DNA of 54,041 nt from NCBI RefSeq assembly GCF_006539165.1, contig NZ_BJMM01000046.1, forward strand, positions 1 through 54,041. The letters are read 5' to 3'. The DNA comes from Streptomyces cacaoi. Its GTDB lineage: Bacteria; Actinomycetota; Actinomycetes; Streptomycetales; Streptomycetaceae. The notes beneath the pieces are model-generated. The model was not told where the DNA came from and did not search any database. It saw only the letters and a list, made by a program, of their open reading frames with translations. Of the stretch, positions 17,105-25,167 are shown in pieces. A program made the position numbers and the translations under genes. Within the stretch, counting starts at the first letter, position 1; every line of letters starts with the position of its first letter.

Positions 17105-17176
17105 TCAGCCGGTGGCCACGGAGGTGGACGTGAAGGACTTCCGGATGCGGGCAGCGCCCTGCACGACAACAGCCAT
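17105..17176 (-). CDS. Candidate 23-residue leader peptide of rsgA
   Basis: A small ORF opening with MAVVVQGAARIRK, with the optimal ribosome site AGGAGGTG 6 nt before its ATG. It ends 63 bp upstream of rsgA on the same strand. A plausible -10 hexamer TACGAT lies about 55 nt before the ATG. The peptide is basic in the middle and Ser/Thr-rich at the end, with no Cys run and no match I recognise. Its strong start, in contrast to the weak TTG of rsgA, suggests a translated leader controlling rsgA. It could instead be an independent microprotein. Confidence 0.5.
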   Translation of the reverse strand: MAVVVQGAARIRKSFTSTSVATG

Positions 17177-17333
17177 GGCACACCTCCTGGGACACAGCGG
17201 CGACGGCGAACTGCCGTCCGTGACACGGGAATCGTAGAGGCGGAGGCCCCGTCCCGTCGCCTGGTTATCGGCGGGGCGGGCGCATGCGGGAGCGCCCGTC
17301 GGGGGCAGAGCGCCGACCAGGGAGGATGCCGGC

Positions 17334-17376
17334 CCGGGGTCGGCTCTTGTAGAAGTCTACGAAGAGCCGGTCCCGG
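17334..17376. repeat. Long imperfect stem-loop in the rsgA/xdh divergent region
   Basis: CGGCTCTT-GTAGA-AG-TCTAC-g-AAGAGCCG at 17341-17369 pairs over 13 bp with one bulge, and outer arms CCGGG/CCCGG extend it. It lies in a region between divergent genes, where a terminator would not normally be needed. It may be an operator or a leftover terminator. Confidence 0.55.
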
Positions 17377-17445
17377 CCCGCGGGCCATTTCGGCGCTTCC
17401 ACCCTTAGCCCTCGGGACACCATTGGCTGTGTACTCCTCTCACGA

Positions 17446-17453
17446 GTTGCAAC
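17446..17453. promoter_or_regulatory. GTTGCAAC palindrome before the xdh relic
   Basis: A short perfect dyad 20 bp upstream of the relic's original GTG, within the least GC-rich stretch of this region (about 17400-17460). It may be the remains of the xdh promoter or operator. Confidence 0.3.
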
Positions 17454-17463
17454 GCAGCAAGGG

Positions 17464-17613
17464 ATGAGTGCCGTGGACTTCCTCCGACCCGCCACATGCG
17501 CGCAGGCGCCGGCCGCAGCGACCCGGCGTCCGGGTGCGACGCCGGCCGCGGGCGGTACCGGCGCGGGGGCCCGACCGGCCACCGCGGACTGCGGGGTGGG
17601 CCGGGCACGTTGA
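17464..17613 (+). pseudogene. Relic of the FAD-binding subunit of xanthine dehydrogenase
   Basis: The 49-codon frame begins MSAVDFLRPATCAQA and continues RPGATPAAGGTGAGAR before a stop. FLRPA near the N-terminus and PGATPxAGGT some 15-20 residues later are the opening and FAD-contact motifs of CoxM/XdhB-type FAD subunits, where AGGTDL is normal. The remaining 230 or so residues are missing, and the intervening helix is degraded to Ala/Arg. Probable original start GTG 17473 (VDFLRPA), with AAGGG upstream. The gene for the large subunit begins 270 bp downstream, where the intact partner would be expected. Confidence 0.55.
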
Positions 17614-17886
17614 GCATGCGGCAGGCGCCGGGGCGGCCACCACGGACGGTGCCCGGCCCCCGGCGGGAGCGCGGGGAGGACCGCGCGCAGCCGTCGACCG
17701 CGTCGGAGCCGGGCCCCGCCCCCGGGAGCGCGGAACGTCCCGGCGCACCGCCTGCCGGACCGTCGCGTGCGGCTCGCTCTTCCCGAACCGGCTCGGCCCC
17801 GGCCCGCCCGGCCCGGAACGCGGCCGGCCCGAACCCGCTTGGCCCCGACTCCGGCTGCCGAGTACCCAGACAGTGGAGGCTTCCCC
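17614..17886. other. Non-coding stretch before the molybdenum subunit
   Basis: I looked for remnants of a [2Fe-2S] subunit (Cys-rich plant ferredoxin motif, or a CRCTGY-type signature) in all forward frames and found none. The sequence is Arg/Gly/Pro-coding in every frame and looks neutral. Confidence 0.5.
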
Positions 17887-20211
17887 ATGACCGACCAGAC
17901 TTCTCCTGCCCGCACACCGCAGGATCTCAATGAGTTGATCACCGGTGGGATCGGCGACAGCCCGCTGCGGCCGGACGGCACGCTCAAGGTGCGCGGGGAG
18001 TACGCCTATTCCTCGGATCTGTGGGCGGAGGACATGCTCTGGGGCGCGACGCTGCGCAGCCCGCACCCCTACGCGCGGATCAAGGCGATCGACATCGGCC
18101 CGGCGCTCCGGCACCCCGGCGTGTACGCGGTGCTGACGCACGAGGACGTGCCCGGCGAGAACATCTACGGCCTGAAGGTCGCCGACACCCCGGCGCTGGC
18201 CGAGGACGTGGTGCGGTACAAGGGCGAGCCGGTGGCCCTCGTCGCCGCCGACCATCCGGAGACGGCCCGGCGCGCGCTGAAGAAGATCGCCGTGGACTAC
18301 GAGGTGCTGGAGCCGGTCACCGACCCGGAGCGGGCCGCGCACGACGACACGCTGCCCCGGCTGCATCCCGGGGGCAACGTGGTGCGCTACCAGCCGATCG
18401 TCCAGGGCGATCCGGAGGCCGAGGCCGATGTCGTGGTCTCCGACGTGTACACCCTGGGCATGCAGGACCAGGCGTTCCTCGGCCCCGAGTCCGGGCTGGC
18501 GATCCCCGCCGAGGACGGCGGCGTCGACCTGTTCCTGGCGACGCAGTGGCTGCACGTGGACCAGCGGCAGACGGCGCGGGCGCTCGGACTCCCGGTGGAG
18601 AAGGTGCGGTTCACCATGTCCGGCGTCGGCGGCGCCTTCGGCGGGCGCGAGGACCTGTCCATGCAGATCCACTGCTGCATGCTGGCGCTGCACACCGGCC
18701 GGCCGGTGAAGATGGTCTACAGCCGCGACGAGTCCTTCTACGGGCATGTGCACCGGCACCCGGCGAAGATGTACTACGAGCACGGCGCCACCAAGGACGG
18801 CAAGCTCGTCTACGTCAAGGCGCGGATGTACTTCGACGGCGGCGCGTACGCCTCCAAGACGCCGGTCGTCGTCAGCAACGCCACGTCGCTGGGCACAGGA
18901 CCGTACGTGGTGCCCAACGTCCGTATCGAGGGCTGGGGCCTGTACACCAACAACCCGCCGTGCGGGGCGATGCGCGGGCTCGGTGCCGTACAGCCCGCCT
19001 ACGCCTACGAGTCGCAGATGGACAAGCTCGCCAAGGCGCTGGGCATGGACCCGGTGCGGCTGCGTCAGCTCAACGCCGTCGAGGAGGGCTCGGCGCTGCA
19101 CACCGGGCAGGTGCTGGACTCCCCCGCGCCGGTCGCCGAGCTGCTGGAGCGGCTCAAGCAGCTCCCGATGCCGCCGGAGAACCGGACCGCGCCGGTGGAC
19201 GTGCGGGAGCTGCCGGGCGGCACGTCCAACACCACGCACGGCGAAGGCGTCGTGCGGGGCGTGGGCTACAGCGTGATCATCAAGAACATCTCGTACGCGG
19301 AGGGCGCCGACGACTACTCCACGGCCCGGGTGCGGCTGGAGGCCATCGGCGGCGAACCCGTCGCGATGGTGCACACGGCGGCGGCCGAGGTCGGGCAGGG
19401 CCTGGTCACGGTGCAGCAGCAGATCGCCCGCAGCGAACTCGGCGTGGAGCGGGTGAACATCCACCCGAACGACACCAACGTCGGTGACGCCGGGTCGAGT
19501 TCGGCGTCCCGGCAGACGTACATCACCGGCGGCGCCGTCAAGACCGCCTGCGAGGCCGTGCGCGCCCGGCTCTTCGACCGGGTGTCCGCGCGGTTCGGCG
19601 AGGACCCGGCGGATCTGTCGCTGAGCGGCGGCAAGGTCGTCTCCCGGTCCACGGGTGTCCTCGCGGACCTCGTCGACGTGCTCGGCGAGGAGGCGATCGA
19701 GGAGACCCGCGAGTACCACCACCTCCAGACGTACGAGATGGACCCGGAGACCGGCCAGAGCCGGCGTGTGCACGTCCAGCACGCCTACTCGGCGCACCGC
19801 GCCGTGGTGGACGTGGACAGCGAACTGGGTCTCGTGCGGGTGGTGCAGCTGGACTGCGCCCAGGACGTCGGCAAGGCCGTCAACCCGGACGCGGTCGTCG
19901 GCCAGATCCACGGCGGGTCCACCCAGGGGCTCGGCCTCGCCGTGATGGAGGAGATCCAGGTCAAGGACGGCCACATCCGCAATCCGTCGTTCACCGACTA
20001 TCTGATACCGACCATCATGGACACCCCGCCGATGACGGTGGACGTCATCGAGCGGGGCGACCCCAACGCCCCCTACGGCGTGCGCGGGGTCGGCGAGCCG
20101 CCGACCATCTCCGCCACCCCGGCGGTCGTCAACGCCATCCGCGACGCGACGGGGCTGGACCTGACCCACACCCCGGTCGCGCCGGAGCACATCTGCGGCA
20201 TCCGGCCGTGA
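17887..20211 (+). CDS. Xanthine dehydrogenase-family molybdopterin-binding subunit
   Basis: The 774-residue large subunit of a molybdenum hydroxylase, probably oxidising hypoxanthine/xanthine to urate. The N-terminal domain has SPLRPDGTLKVRGEYAYSSDLW and GVYAVLTHEDVPG. The cofactor region has GVGGAFGGREDL and GPYVVPNVRIEGWGLYTNNPP, and near the C-terminus YGVRGVGEPP contains the catalytic Glu. The length is normal. ATG 17887 has GGAGG 7 nt upstream. The FAD subunit that usually precedes it is a relic and the 2Fe-2S subunit is absent from the window, so electron transfer partners must come from elsewhere or the enzyme is idle. The guanine deaminase downstream supports a purine role. Confidence 0.9.
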   Translation: MTDQTSPARTPQDLNELITGGIGDSPLRPDGTLKVRGEYAYSSDLWAEDMLWGATLRSPHPYARIKAIDIGPALRHPGVYAVLTHEDVPGENIYGLKVADTPALAEDVVRYKGEPVALVAADHPETARRALKKIAVDYEVLEPVTDPERAAHDDTLPRLHPGGNVVRYQPIVQGDPEAEADVVVSDVYTLGMQDQAFLGPESGLAIPAEDGGVDLFLATQWLHVDQRQTARALGLPVEKVRFTMSGVGGAFGGREDLSMQIHCCMLALHTGRPVKMVYSRDESFYGHVHRHPAKMYYEHGATKDGKLVYVKARMYFDGGAYASKTPVVVSNATSLGTGPYVVPNVRIEGWGLYTNNPPCGAMRGLGAVQPAYAYESQMDKLAKALGMDPVRLRQLNAVEEGSALHTGQVLDSPAPVAELLERLKQLPMPPENRTAPVDVRELPGGTSNTTHGEGVVRGVGYSVIIKNISYAEGADDYSTARVRLEAIGGEPVAMVHTAAAEVGQGLVTVQQQIARSELGVERVNIHPNDTNVGDAGSSSASRQTYITGGAVKTACEAVRARLFDRVSARFGEDPADLSLSGGKVVSRSTGVLADLVDVLGEEAIEETREYHHLQTYEMDPETGQSRRVHVQHAYSAHRAVVDVDSELGLVRVVQLDCAQDVGKAVNPDAVVGQIHGGSTQGLGLAVMEEIQVKDGHIRNPSFTDYLIPTIMDTPPMTVDVIERGDPNAPYGVRGVGEPPTISATPAVVNAIRDATGLDLTHTPVAPEHICGIRP

Positions 20212-20216
20212 TGTGC

Positions 20217-20260
20217 CCCGCGGGCGCCGGCCGCACCGAGGCCGGGCCGGCGCCCGCGGG
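20217..20260 (+). terminator. 16-bp perfect stem-loop after the xdh large subunit
   Basis: CCCGCGGGCGCCGGCC (20217-20232) pairs fully with 20245-20260 around a 12-nt loop. It starts 5 nt after the stop codon, so it should end or attenuate the xdh transcript before the deaminase gene. Confidence 0.75.
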
Positions 20261-20344
20261 TCCCCTGTGTCATCCCGGCGAGGTGTCCGGCACGGCCGGG
20301 CAGTGCACCCGGGGAGCCCCCGACATGTCCGAAAAGGAGAGAAC

Positions 20345-20848
20345 GTGACCGCGCACACCGAGGAACCGTCCGTCGAGGAACGCGAACGCGCGTGGATGGA
20401 CGAGGCGATCAGAATGGCCACCGACAGCGTGGCGAACGGCGGTGGGCCGTTCGGTGCCCTGGTCGTCAAGGACGGCGAGGTCGTCGCGGCCGGGAACAAC
20501 CAGGTGACCGCGAACCTGGACCCGACGGCGCACGCCGAGGTGAGCGCGATGCGTGCCGCCTGCAAGCAGCTGAACAGCTTCTCGCTGGAGGGCTGTGTCC
20601 TGATCACCTCGTGCGAGCCGTGCCCGATGTGCCTGTCCACCGCGCTGTGGGCCCGGCTCGACCGGATCGTCTTCTCCGCCGACCGGAACGACGCCGCCGT
20701 GGGCGGCTTCGACGACCGCAGGTTCTACGACCTGTTCGAGAAGAAGCCCAGGTCGATGTGGCCGACGCGGGTCGAGCAGCTCGATCTGCCGTACCGTACG
20801 GCCCCGTTCGACGCCTGGCTGGCCAAGTCCGACCGCGTCGACTACTGA
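20345..20848 (+). CDS. guaD: Guanine deaminase (CMP/dCMP deaminase fold)
   Basis: A 167-residue zinc deaminase. The zinc and catalytic motifs are TAHAEVSAMRAA (His and proton-shuttle Glu) and CEPCPMCLSTALWARLDRI (the two Cys ligands). The C-terminal segment DRRFYDLFEKKPR and the ending RVDY fit the small bacterial guanine deaminases, which convert guanine to xanthine. GTG 20345 follows AAGGAGAG. Its product would feed the hydroxylase encoded just upstream, although a strong stem-loop separates the two. Confidence 0.87.
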   Translation: MTAHTEEPSVEERERAWMDEAIRMATDSVANGGGPFGALVVKDGEVVAAGNNQVTANLDPTAHAEVSAMRAACKQLNSFSLEGCVLITSCEPCPMCLSTALWARLDRIVFSADRNDAAVGGFDDRRFYDLFEKKPRSMWPTRVEQLDLPYRTAPFDAWLAKSDRVDY

Positions 20849-20917
20849 CCGCTCTTCTTTCCGTTCTTCCGTTCCGCGTTCTTCGTTCCGCGACTTCCGT
20901 TTCCCGTTCCGCGTGCA

Positions 20918-20943
20918 CCGGCCCCGCTCTCGTGCGGGGCCGG
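20918..20943. terminator. Bidirectional terminator between guaD and the YihY-like gene
   Basis: CCGGCCCCGC-TCTCGT-GCGGGGCCGG forms a perfect 10-bp stem with a 6-nt loop between convergent genes. On the plus strand it is followed by CCGCGTTT. Confidence 0.8.
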
Positions 20944-21009
20944 CCGCGTTTCCGGGGCGGTCACGTTCCGGGCGGGCCGGTCGGCCACCCGGCGGCCGAC
21001 CGGCCGGGG

Positions 21010-22236
21010 TCAGCCCGCGGAGCGGCCGTCCCGGCCGCCGCCGTCGCCGTCGTCACCGTCGATACCGCCGTCGCCGTCGCCGCCACCGTCCCGGTGCTGG
21101 CGGCGCAGCCGGCCGCGGATGTCGTCCAGCGGGAGGAACTTCGTCCAGCGTTCGGGGAACTCGGCGGGGGCCTCGGCCGCGCCCTCGTCGCCGTCCTGCT
21201 CCCGGGCCCGGCGCGCGGCGACGGCCGCGACGACCTCGGCGGCCACCTCCTCGCGGCGCCGCTCCCGCGCCCGCCGTGCCGCCGCCGTGGCGACGGACGG
21301 CCAGACGTGGTCGATGGCCGCGTTGACGGCGGCGCCGACCAGCACCGCGAACGCGGACACCCCGATCCACAGCAGCACCGCGACGGGAGCGGCCAGCGAA
21401 CCGTAGATCGTGGGCCCCTCGACGGTGCTGGTCAGATACAGCCGCAGCAGGAAGCTGCACAGCACCCACATCACCAGGGCGACCAGCGCCCCCGGGATGT
21501 CCTCCCGCCAGGGCGAACGCACCGGCACGGACACGTGGTAGAGCGTCGTGAGGAAGACGATGGACAGCAGCAGCACGACGGGCCAGTAGAAGACCGACAC
21601 CACCCACTGGGCCTGCGGCACCAGCCGGAGCACCGCGTCGGGGCCGGCCACCATGAGCGGCAGCGCCACCGCCCCGATGACCAGCGCCACCAGGTACAGC
21701 CCGAAGGCCAGCACCCGGGTGCGGACGATCCCGCGCCTGCCGTCCAGCCCGTACATCACCGTGATGGTGTCGATGAAGACGTTCACGGCACGCGAGCCGG
21801 ACCACAGCGCCAGCGCGAACCCCAGGGAGATGACGTCGGGTTCGCCGCCCTTGATCACATCGTCGATGAGCGGCCGGGCGAGCTGGTCGACGCCCTTGTC
21901 GGACAGGACGGCGGCCGACGCCTCCAGCACGTTGTTGCGCAGCGTCTCGACCGTGTCGGCGCCCACCCAGTCCAGATAGCCCAGCGAACCGATCAGCCCG
22001 AGCAGCAGCGGCGGGATCGAGATCAGGGTGAAGAACGCCGCCTCGGCCGCCAGCCCCAGCACCCGGTACTCCATACAGGAGTTGACCGTGTCCTTGAGCA
22101 GCAGCCACGCCATCCTCCGCTTGGGCACGTCGCGGTACTTCACCCGGGCTTTGCTCAGCACGGCGCGGGAGCGCCGCGGAACCCACCGGAACGCGCGCGG
22201 GGGCTTCTGCTCAGGGGTTTTCTGGACTGAACGCAC
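21010..22236 (-). CDS. YihY/BrkB-family inner-membrane protein
   Basis: A 408-residue protein with six hydrophobic helices. YRVLGLAAEAAFFTLISIPPLLLGLIGSLGYLDW and LWIGVSAFAVLVGAAVNAAIDH are typical of the YihY/Rbn family. The name RNase BN historically attached to it is wrong; the function is uncertain, perhaps transport. The C-terminal 80 residues are charged, then Gly/Asp-rich (DGDGGIDGDDGDGGG), encoded by triplet-rich DNA. GTG 22236 is chosen for the family-like length. There is no usable ribosome site, and a -10-like TACGTT ends 6 nt upstream, so the mRNA may be leaderless. Confidence 0.85.
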   Translation of the reverse strand: MRSVQKTPEQKPPRAFRWVPRRSRAVLSKARVKYRDVPKRRMAWLLLKDTVNSCMEYRVLGLAAEAAFFTLISIPPLLLGLIGSLGYLDWVGADTVETLRNNVLEASAAVLSDKGVDQLARPLIDDVIKGGEPDVISLGFALALWSGSRAVNVFIDTITVMYGLDGRRGIVRTRVLAFGLYLVALVIGAVALPLMVAGPDAVLRLVPQAQWVVSVFYWPVVLLLSIVFLTTLYHVSVPVRSPWREDIPGALVALVMWVLCSFLLRLYLTSTVEGPTIYGSLAAPVAVLLWIGVSAFAVLVGAAVNAAIDHVWPSVATAAARRARERRREEVAAEVVAAVAARRAREQDGDEGAAEAPAEFPERWTKFLPLDDIRGRLRRQHRDGGGDGDGGIDGDDGDGGGRDGRSAG

Positions 22237-22241
22237 ATCCT

Positions 22242-22248
22242 TAACGTA
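22242..22248. promoter_or_regulatory. Shared divergent -10 element
   Basis: TAACGT on the plus strand (22242-22247) and TACGTT on the minus strand (22248-22243) overlap by five bases. Each fits TANNNT and ends 6-7 nt before the start codon of the gene it faces. Both genes could therefore be leaderless and compete for polymerase. Confidence 0.5.
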
Positions 22249-22254
22249 TCTGTC

Positions 22255-23913
22255 ATGCCTGCCTCGACACACACCGTGACCAACCAGCCGCCGCCGCTGA
22301 CCGACTACGACGTCTTCTCCGCCGACGCCGCCCTCGTGGAGGGCCTCGCCCGGCACGTCTCCCCCGAACACGCCGACGAGGCACACGCGGAGCTGGCCGC
22401 GCTGGGCCGGGAGGCCGGTTCGGCGCAGGCACAGGAGTGGGGCGCCCAGGCCAACGAGAACCCGCCCGTCCTGCGCACCCACGACCGCTACGGCCACCGC
22501 ATCGACGAGGTGGACTTCCATCCGTCCTGGCACCGGCTGATGGACCGCGGTGTCGCCGCCGGCCTGACCGATCCGTGGTCGCGGCCGGACGGCCAGCTGC
22601 GGCGCAGCGCTGCCTTCCTGGTGTGGACGCAGGTCGAGGCCGGGCACGGCTGTCCGCTGTCGATGTCGCACGCGGCGGTGCCCGCGCTGCGCAAGGAGCC
22701 GTCGCTGGCGGCCGAGTGGGAGCCGCTGCTGTCCTCCCGCACCTACGACCACGGCCTGGACCGCCCGGCGGCCGGCAAGGCCGGCGCGATCGCCGGTATG
22801 GGCATGACGGAGAAGCAGGGCGGCAGCGACGTCCGCGCCAACACCACCTCGGCCGTGCCGCTGGCGGGCGAGGGCGAGTACGCGCTGACGGGTCACAAGT
22901 GGTTCTGCTCGGCCCCGATGTCGGACGTCTTCCTCGTCCTGGCGCAGGCGCCCGGCGGGCTGACGTGCTTCCTCGTGCCGCGGGTCCTGCCGGACGGCAC
23001 CCGCAACACGTTCCGCATCCAGCGGCTGAAGGACAAGCTGGGCAACCGGTCCAACGCCTCGGCGGAGATCGAGTTCGACGGGACGACCTGGGCACGCCGG
23101 GTCGGCGAGGAGGGCCGCGGCGTGGCGACCATCATCGAGATGGTCGCGGCCACCCGGCTGGACTGTGTGACGGGTTCGGCGGCGCTGATGCGGCAGGCCG
23201 TCGCCCAGGCCACCCACCACGCCGCGCACCGCTCGGTGTTCGGCAGGGAGCTGATCGAGCAGCCGCTGATGCGCAACGTGCTGGCCGATCTGGCGCTGGA
23301 GTCCGAGGCGGCGACGGCGCTGGCGCTCCGGCTGGCCACGGCCTACGACAGCGCGGCGGGCACCGGCGAACAGGCCGCACAGGACCGCGCGTTCCTGCGG
23401 CTGGCGCTGCCCGCCGCCAAGTACTGGGTGACCAAGCGCTGTGTGCCGCTGGCCGGCGAGGCGCTGGAGTGCCTGGGCGGCAACGGCTACGTGGAGGAGT
23501 CGGGCATGCCGCGGCTGCTGCGGGAGTCCCCGCTCAACTCGCTGTGGGAGGGCTCCGGCAACGTGCAGGCCCTCGATCTGCTGCGGGCCCTCCAGCGCGG
23601 CCCGGAGCCGCTGAACGCCGTGCTGACGGAGATCGGCCGGGCGCACGGCGCCGACCACCGGCTGGACGCGGCGGTCAAGGATCTGCTCACCCAGCTGTCC
23701 GACCTGGACGGCATCGAGACCCGGGCACGCCGGCTGGCCGAACGGCTGGCGCTGGTCCTCCAGGGCTCGCTGCTGGTCCGGTTCGCCCCGCCCCAGGTGG
23801 CCGACGCGTTCTGCGCCGCACGGCTCGGCGGGGACGCGGGCGCCGCCTTCGGCACCCTGCCCGGCGGGCTGGACCATGCGGCCCTCGTCGAACGGGCCCT
23901 GCCGGTGGCCTGA
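22255..23913 (+). CDS. AidB-like acyl-CoA dehydrogenase
   Basis: A 552-residue flavoenzyme. The Ser/Met-rich N-terminal domain, then GMGMTEKQGGSDVRANTTSA (the FAD/substrate loop), GHKWFCSAPMSDVFLVLAQA, and C-terminal CLGGNGYVEESGMPRLLRESPLNSLWEGSGNVQALDLLRAL closely follow AidB-type acyl-CoA dehydrogenases. AidB itself is linked to alkylation defence and binds DNA; whether this protein does is unknown, though the window has other alkylation-repair genes. The start ATG 22255 is only 18 bp from the divergent start, with no ribosome site. Confidence 0.9.
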   Translation: MPASTHTVTNQPPPLTDYDVFSADAALVEGLARHVSPEHADEAHAELAALGREAGSAQAQEWGAQANENPPVLRTHDRYGHRIDEVDFHPSWHRLMDRGVAAGLTDPWSRPDGQLRRSAAFLVWTQVEAGHGCPLSMSHAAVPALRKEPSLAAEWEPLLSSRTYDHGLDRPAAGKAGAIAGMGMTEKQGGSDVRANTTSAVPLAGEGEYALTGHKWFCSAPMSDVFLVLAQAPGGLTCFLVPRVLPDGTRNTFRIQRLKDKLGNRSNASAEIEFDGTTWARRVGEEGRGVATIIEMVAATRLDCVTGSAALMRQAVAQATHHAAHRSVFGRELIEQPLMRNVLADLALESEAATALALRLATAYDSAAGTGEQAAQDRAFLRLALPAAKYWVTKRCVPLAGEALECLGGNGYVEESGMPRLLRESPLNSLWEGSGNVQALDLLRALQRGPEPLNAVLTEIGRAHGADHRLDAAVKDLLTQLSDLDGIETRARRLAERLALVLQGSLLVRFAPPQVADAFCAARLGGDAGAAFGTLPGGLDHAALVERALPVA

Positions 23914-23980
23914 CCCGGAACCCCCACGGCACACCGGCCGGGACAGCACCCGGTCGGCGCCCTGCCGCACTGGATCGCAC

Positions 23981-24048
23981 CGGCCGCACCGGGCCACACA
24001 GGCCGCACCGGGCCACACCGGGCCGCACCGGGCCACACCGGGCCACTG
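23981..24048. repeat. About three 20-bp tandem repeats
   Basis: The unit GGCCGCACCGGGCCACACCG is repeated from 23982, 24001 and 24021 with one-base drift, in the gap between the AidB-like and PEP mutase-like genes. It lies outside any supported gene. Confidence 0.75.
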
Positions 24049-24161
24049 GGTCGCGACGCGGCCCACGAAGGGAGCGGGCGGGGCACCGCCCGGCAGGGAG
24101 AGCCGTGGCGTCGGCGCACGGTTCGACCGTCGCCGCAGCGTTCCCGGCCTAGCGTCCAGGC

Positions 24162-24983
24162 ATGACGCAGACCTCTCCACCGACGGGCCGGCAGCCTGCC
24201 CGCTGCTCCGGCCACCGCTTCGCCCGGCTGCACCACGGGTCCGGGCCGCTGCTGCTGCCGAACGCCTGGGACCACGCCTCGGCGGCGGCGCTGGCCGCGG
24301 CCGGATTTCCCGCCGTCGGCACCACCAGCCTGGGTGTGGCGGCGGCGGCCGGGCTGCCGGACGGTGCCGCTGCCACCGCGGAGGCGACCGTGGCGCTTGC
24401 CCGCCGGCTCGGCCGCGGGGGCCTGCTGTTCAGCGTCGACGCCGAGGGCGGGTTCAGCGACGAACCGGCGGAGGTGGCCGCGTGGGCCCGCCGGCTGCAC
24501 GAGGCGGGGGCCGCCGGCGTCAACATCGAGGACGGACGTCCCGACGGCACCCTCGCCCCGCCCGGGCTGCTCGCCGCGAAGGTCGCCGCCGTCAAGGCCG
24601 CGGTGCCGGGGCTGTTCGTCAACGCCCGTACGGACACGCACTGGCTGGGCACCCGCCGGGAGGAGACGGCGGACCGGCTGGCGCGGTACGAACAGGCCGG
24701 CGCGGACGGGGTGTTCGTACCGGGGCTGTCCGACCCGGAGGGCATCGCCGCGCTCGTGGCCGGGCTGCGTGTACCGCTGAACATCCTCCACCGGCCGGAC
24801 GGCCCGGGGCTCGGCGAGCTGGCCGCGCTGGGCGTGCGCCGGGTCAGCCTCGGCTCGCTGCTCTACCGCAGGGCGCTGGCGGCGGCGGTGGACGCGGCGA
24901 CCGCCGTCCGCGACGGCCGCCCCGGGACGCCGGACGCCCTCTCCTATGCGCGGGTGCAGGCTCTGGCGGCGCCGGGCCGTTGA
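24162..24983 (+). CDS. Isocitrate lyase/PEP mutase-superfamily enzyme
   Basis: A 273-residue TIM-barrel enzyme. LLLPNAWDHASAAALAAAGFPAVGTTS is the family's opening, with LLFSVDAEGGFSD (metal Asp/Glu), GAAGVNIEDG and LFVNARTDTHWLG (Arg and Asp). It lacks the KKCGH catalytic segment of true isocitrate lyases, so it belongs to the PEPM-like branch of carboxyphosphonoenolpyruvate phosphonomutase/oxaloacetate decarboxylase homologues. The substrate is unknown; no phosphonate genes lie nearby. ATG 24162 begins MTQTSPPTG. Confidence 0.85.
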   Translation: MTQTSPPTGRQPARCSGHRFARLHHGSGPLLLPNAWDHASAAALAAAGFPAVGTTSLGVAAAAGLPDGAAATAEATVALARRLGRGGLLFSVDAEGGFSDEPAEVAAWARRLHEAGAAGVNIEDGRPDGTLAPPGLLAAKVAAVKAAVPGLFVNARTDTHWLGTRREETADRLARYEQAGADGVFVPGLSDPEGIAALVAGLRVPLNILHRPDGPGLGELAALGVRRVSLGSLLYRRALAAAVDAATAVRDGRPGTPDALSYARVQALAAPGR

Positions 24984-25167
24984 CCGGGCACGGGCGCGAG
25001 CACGGTGGCGGGCGTGGCCGGGCACGGTTGCGGGCGCGGCCCGCTGGAGGGCTGAGGGTGCGGTTCCGGGTGGTGCGGTCCGGCGCCGCGCGGGTGCGCG
25101 CGGCCGGTCGTCGTCCGCCCGGTGGCCCGCTCCGTCAGCCCGTGATCAGCCCGTCGTCAGCCCGTGG

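Noticed and set aside
17614..17886. Search for a relic of the 2Fe-2S subunit of xanthine dehydrogenase
   Set aside because: No Cys motif or recognisable segment in any forward frame.
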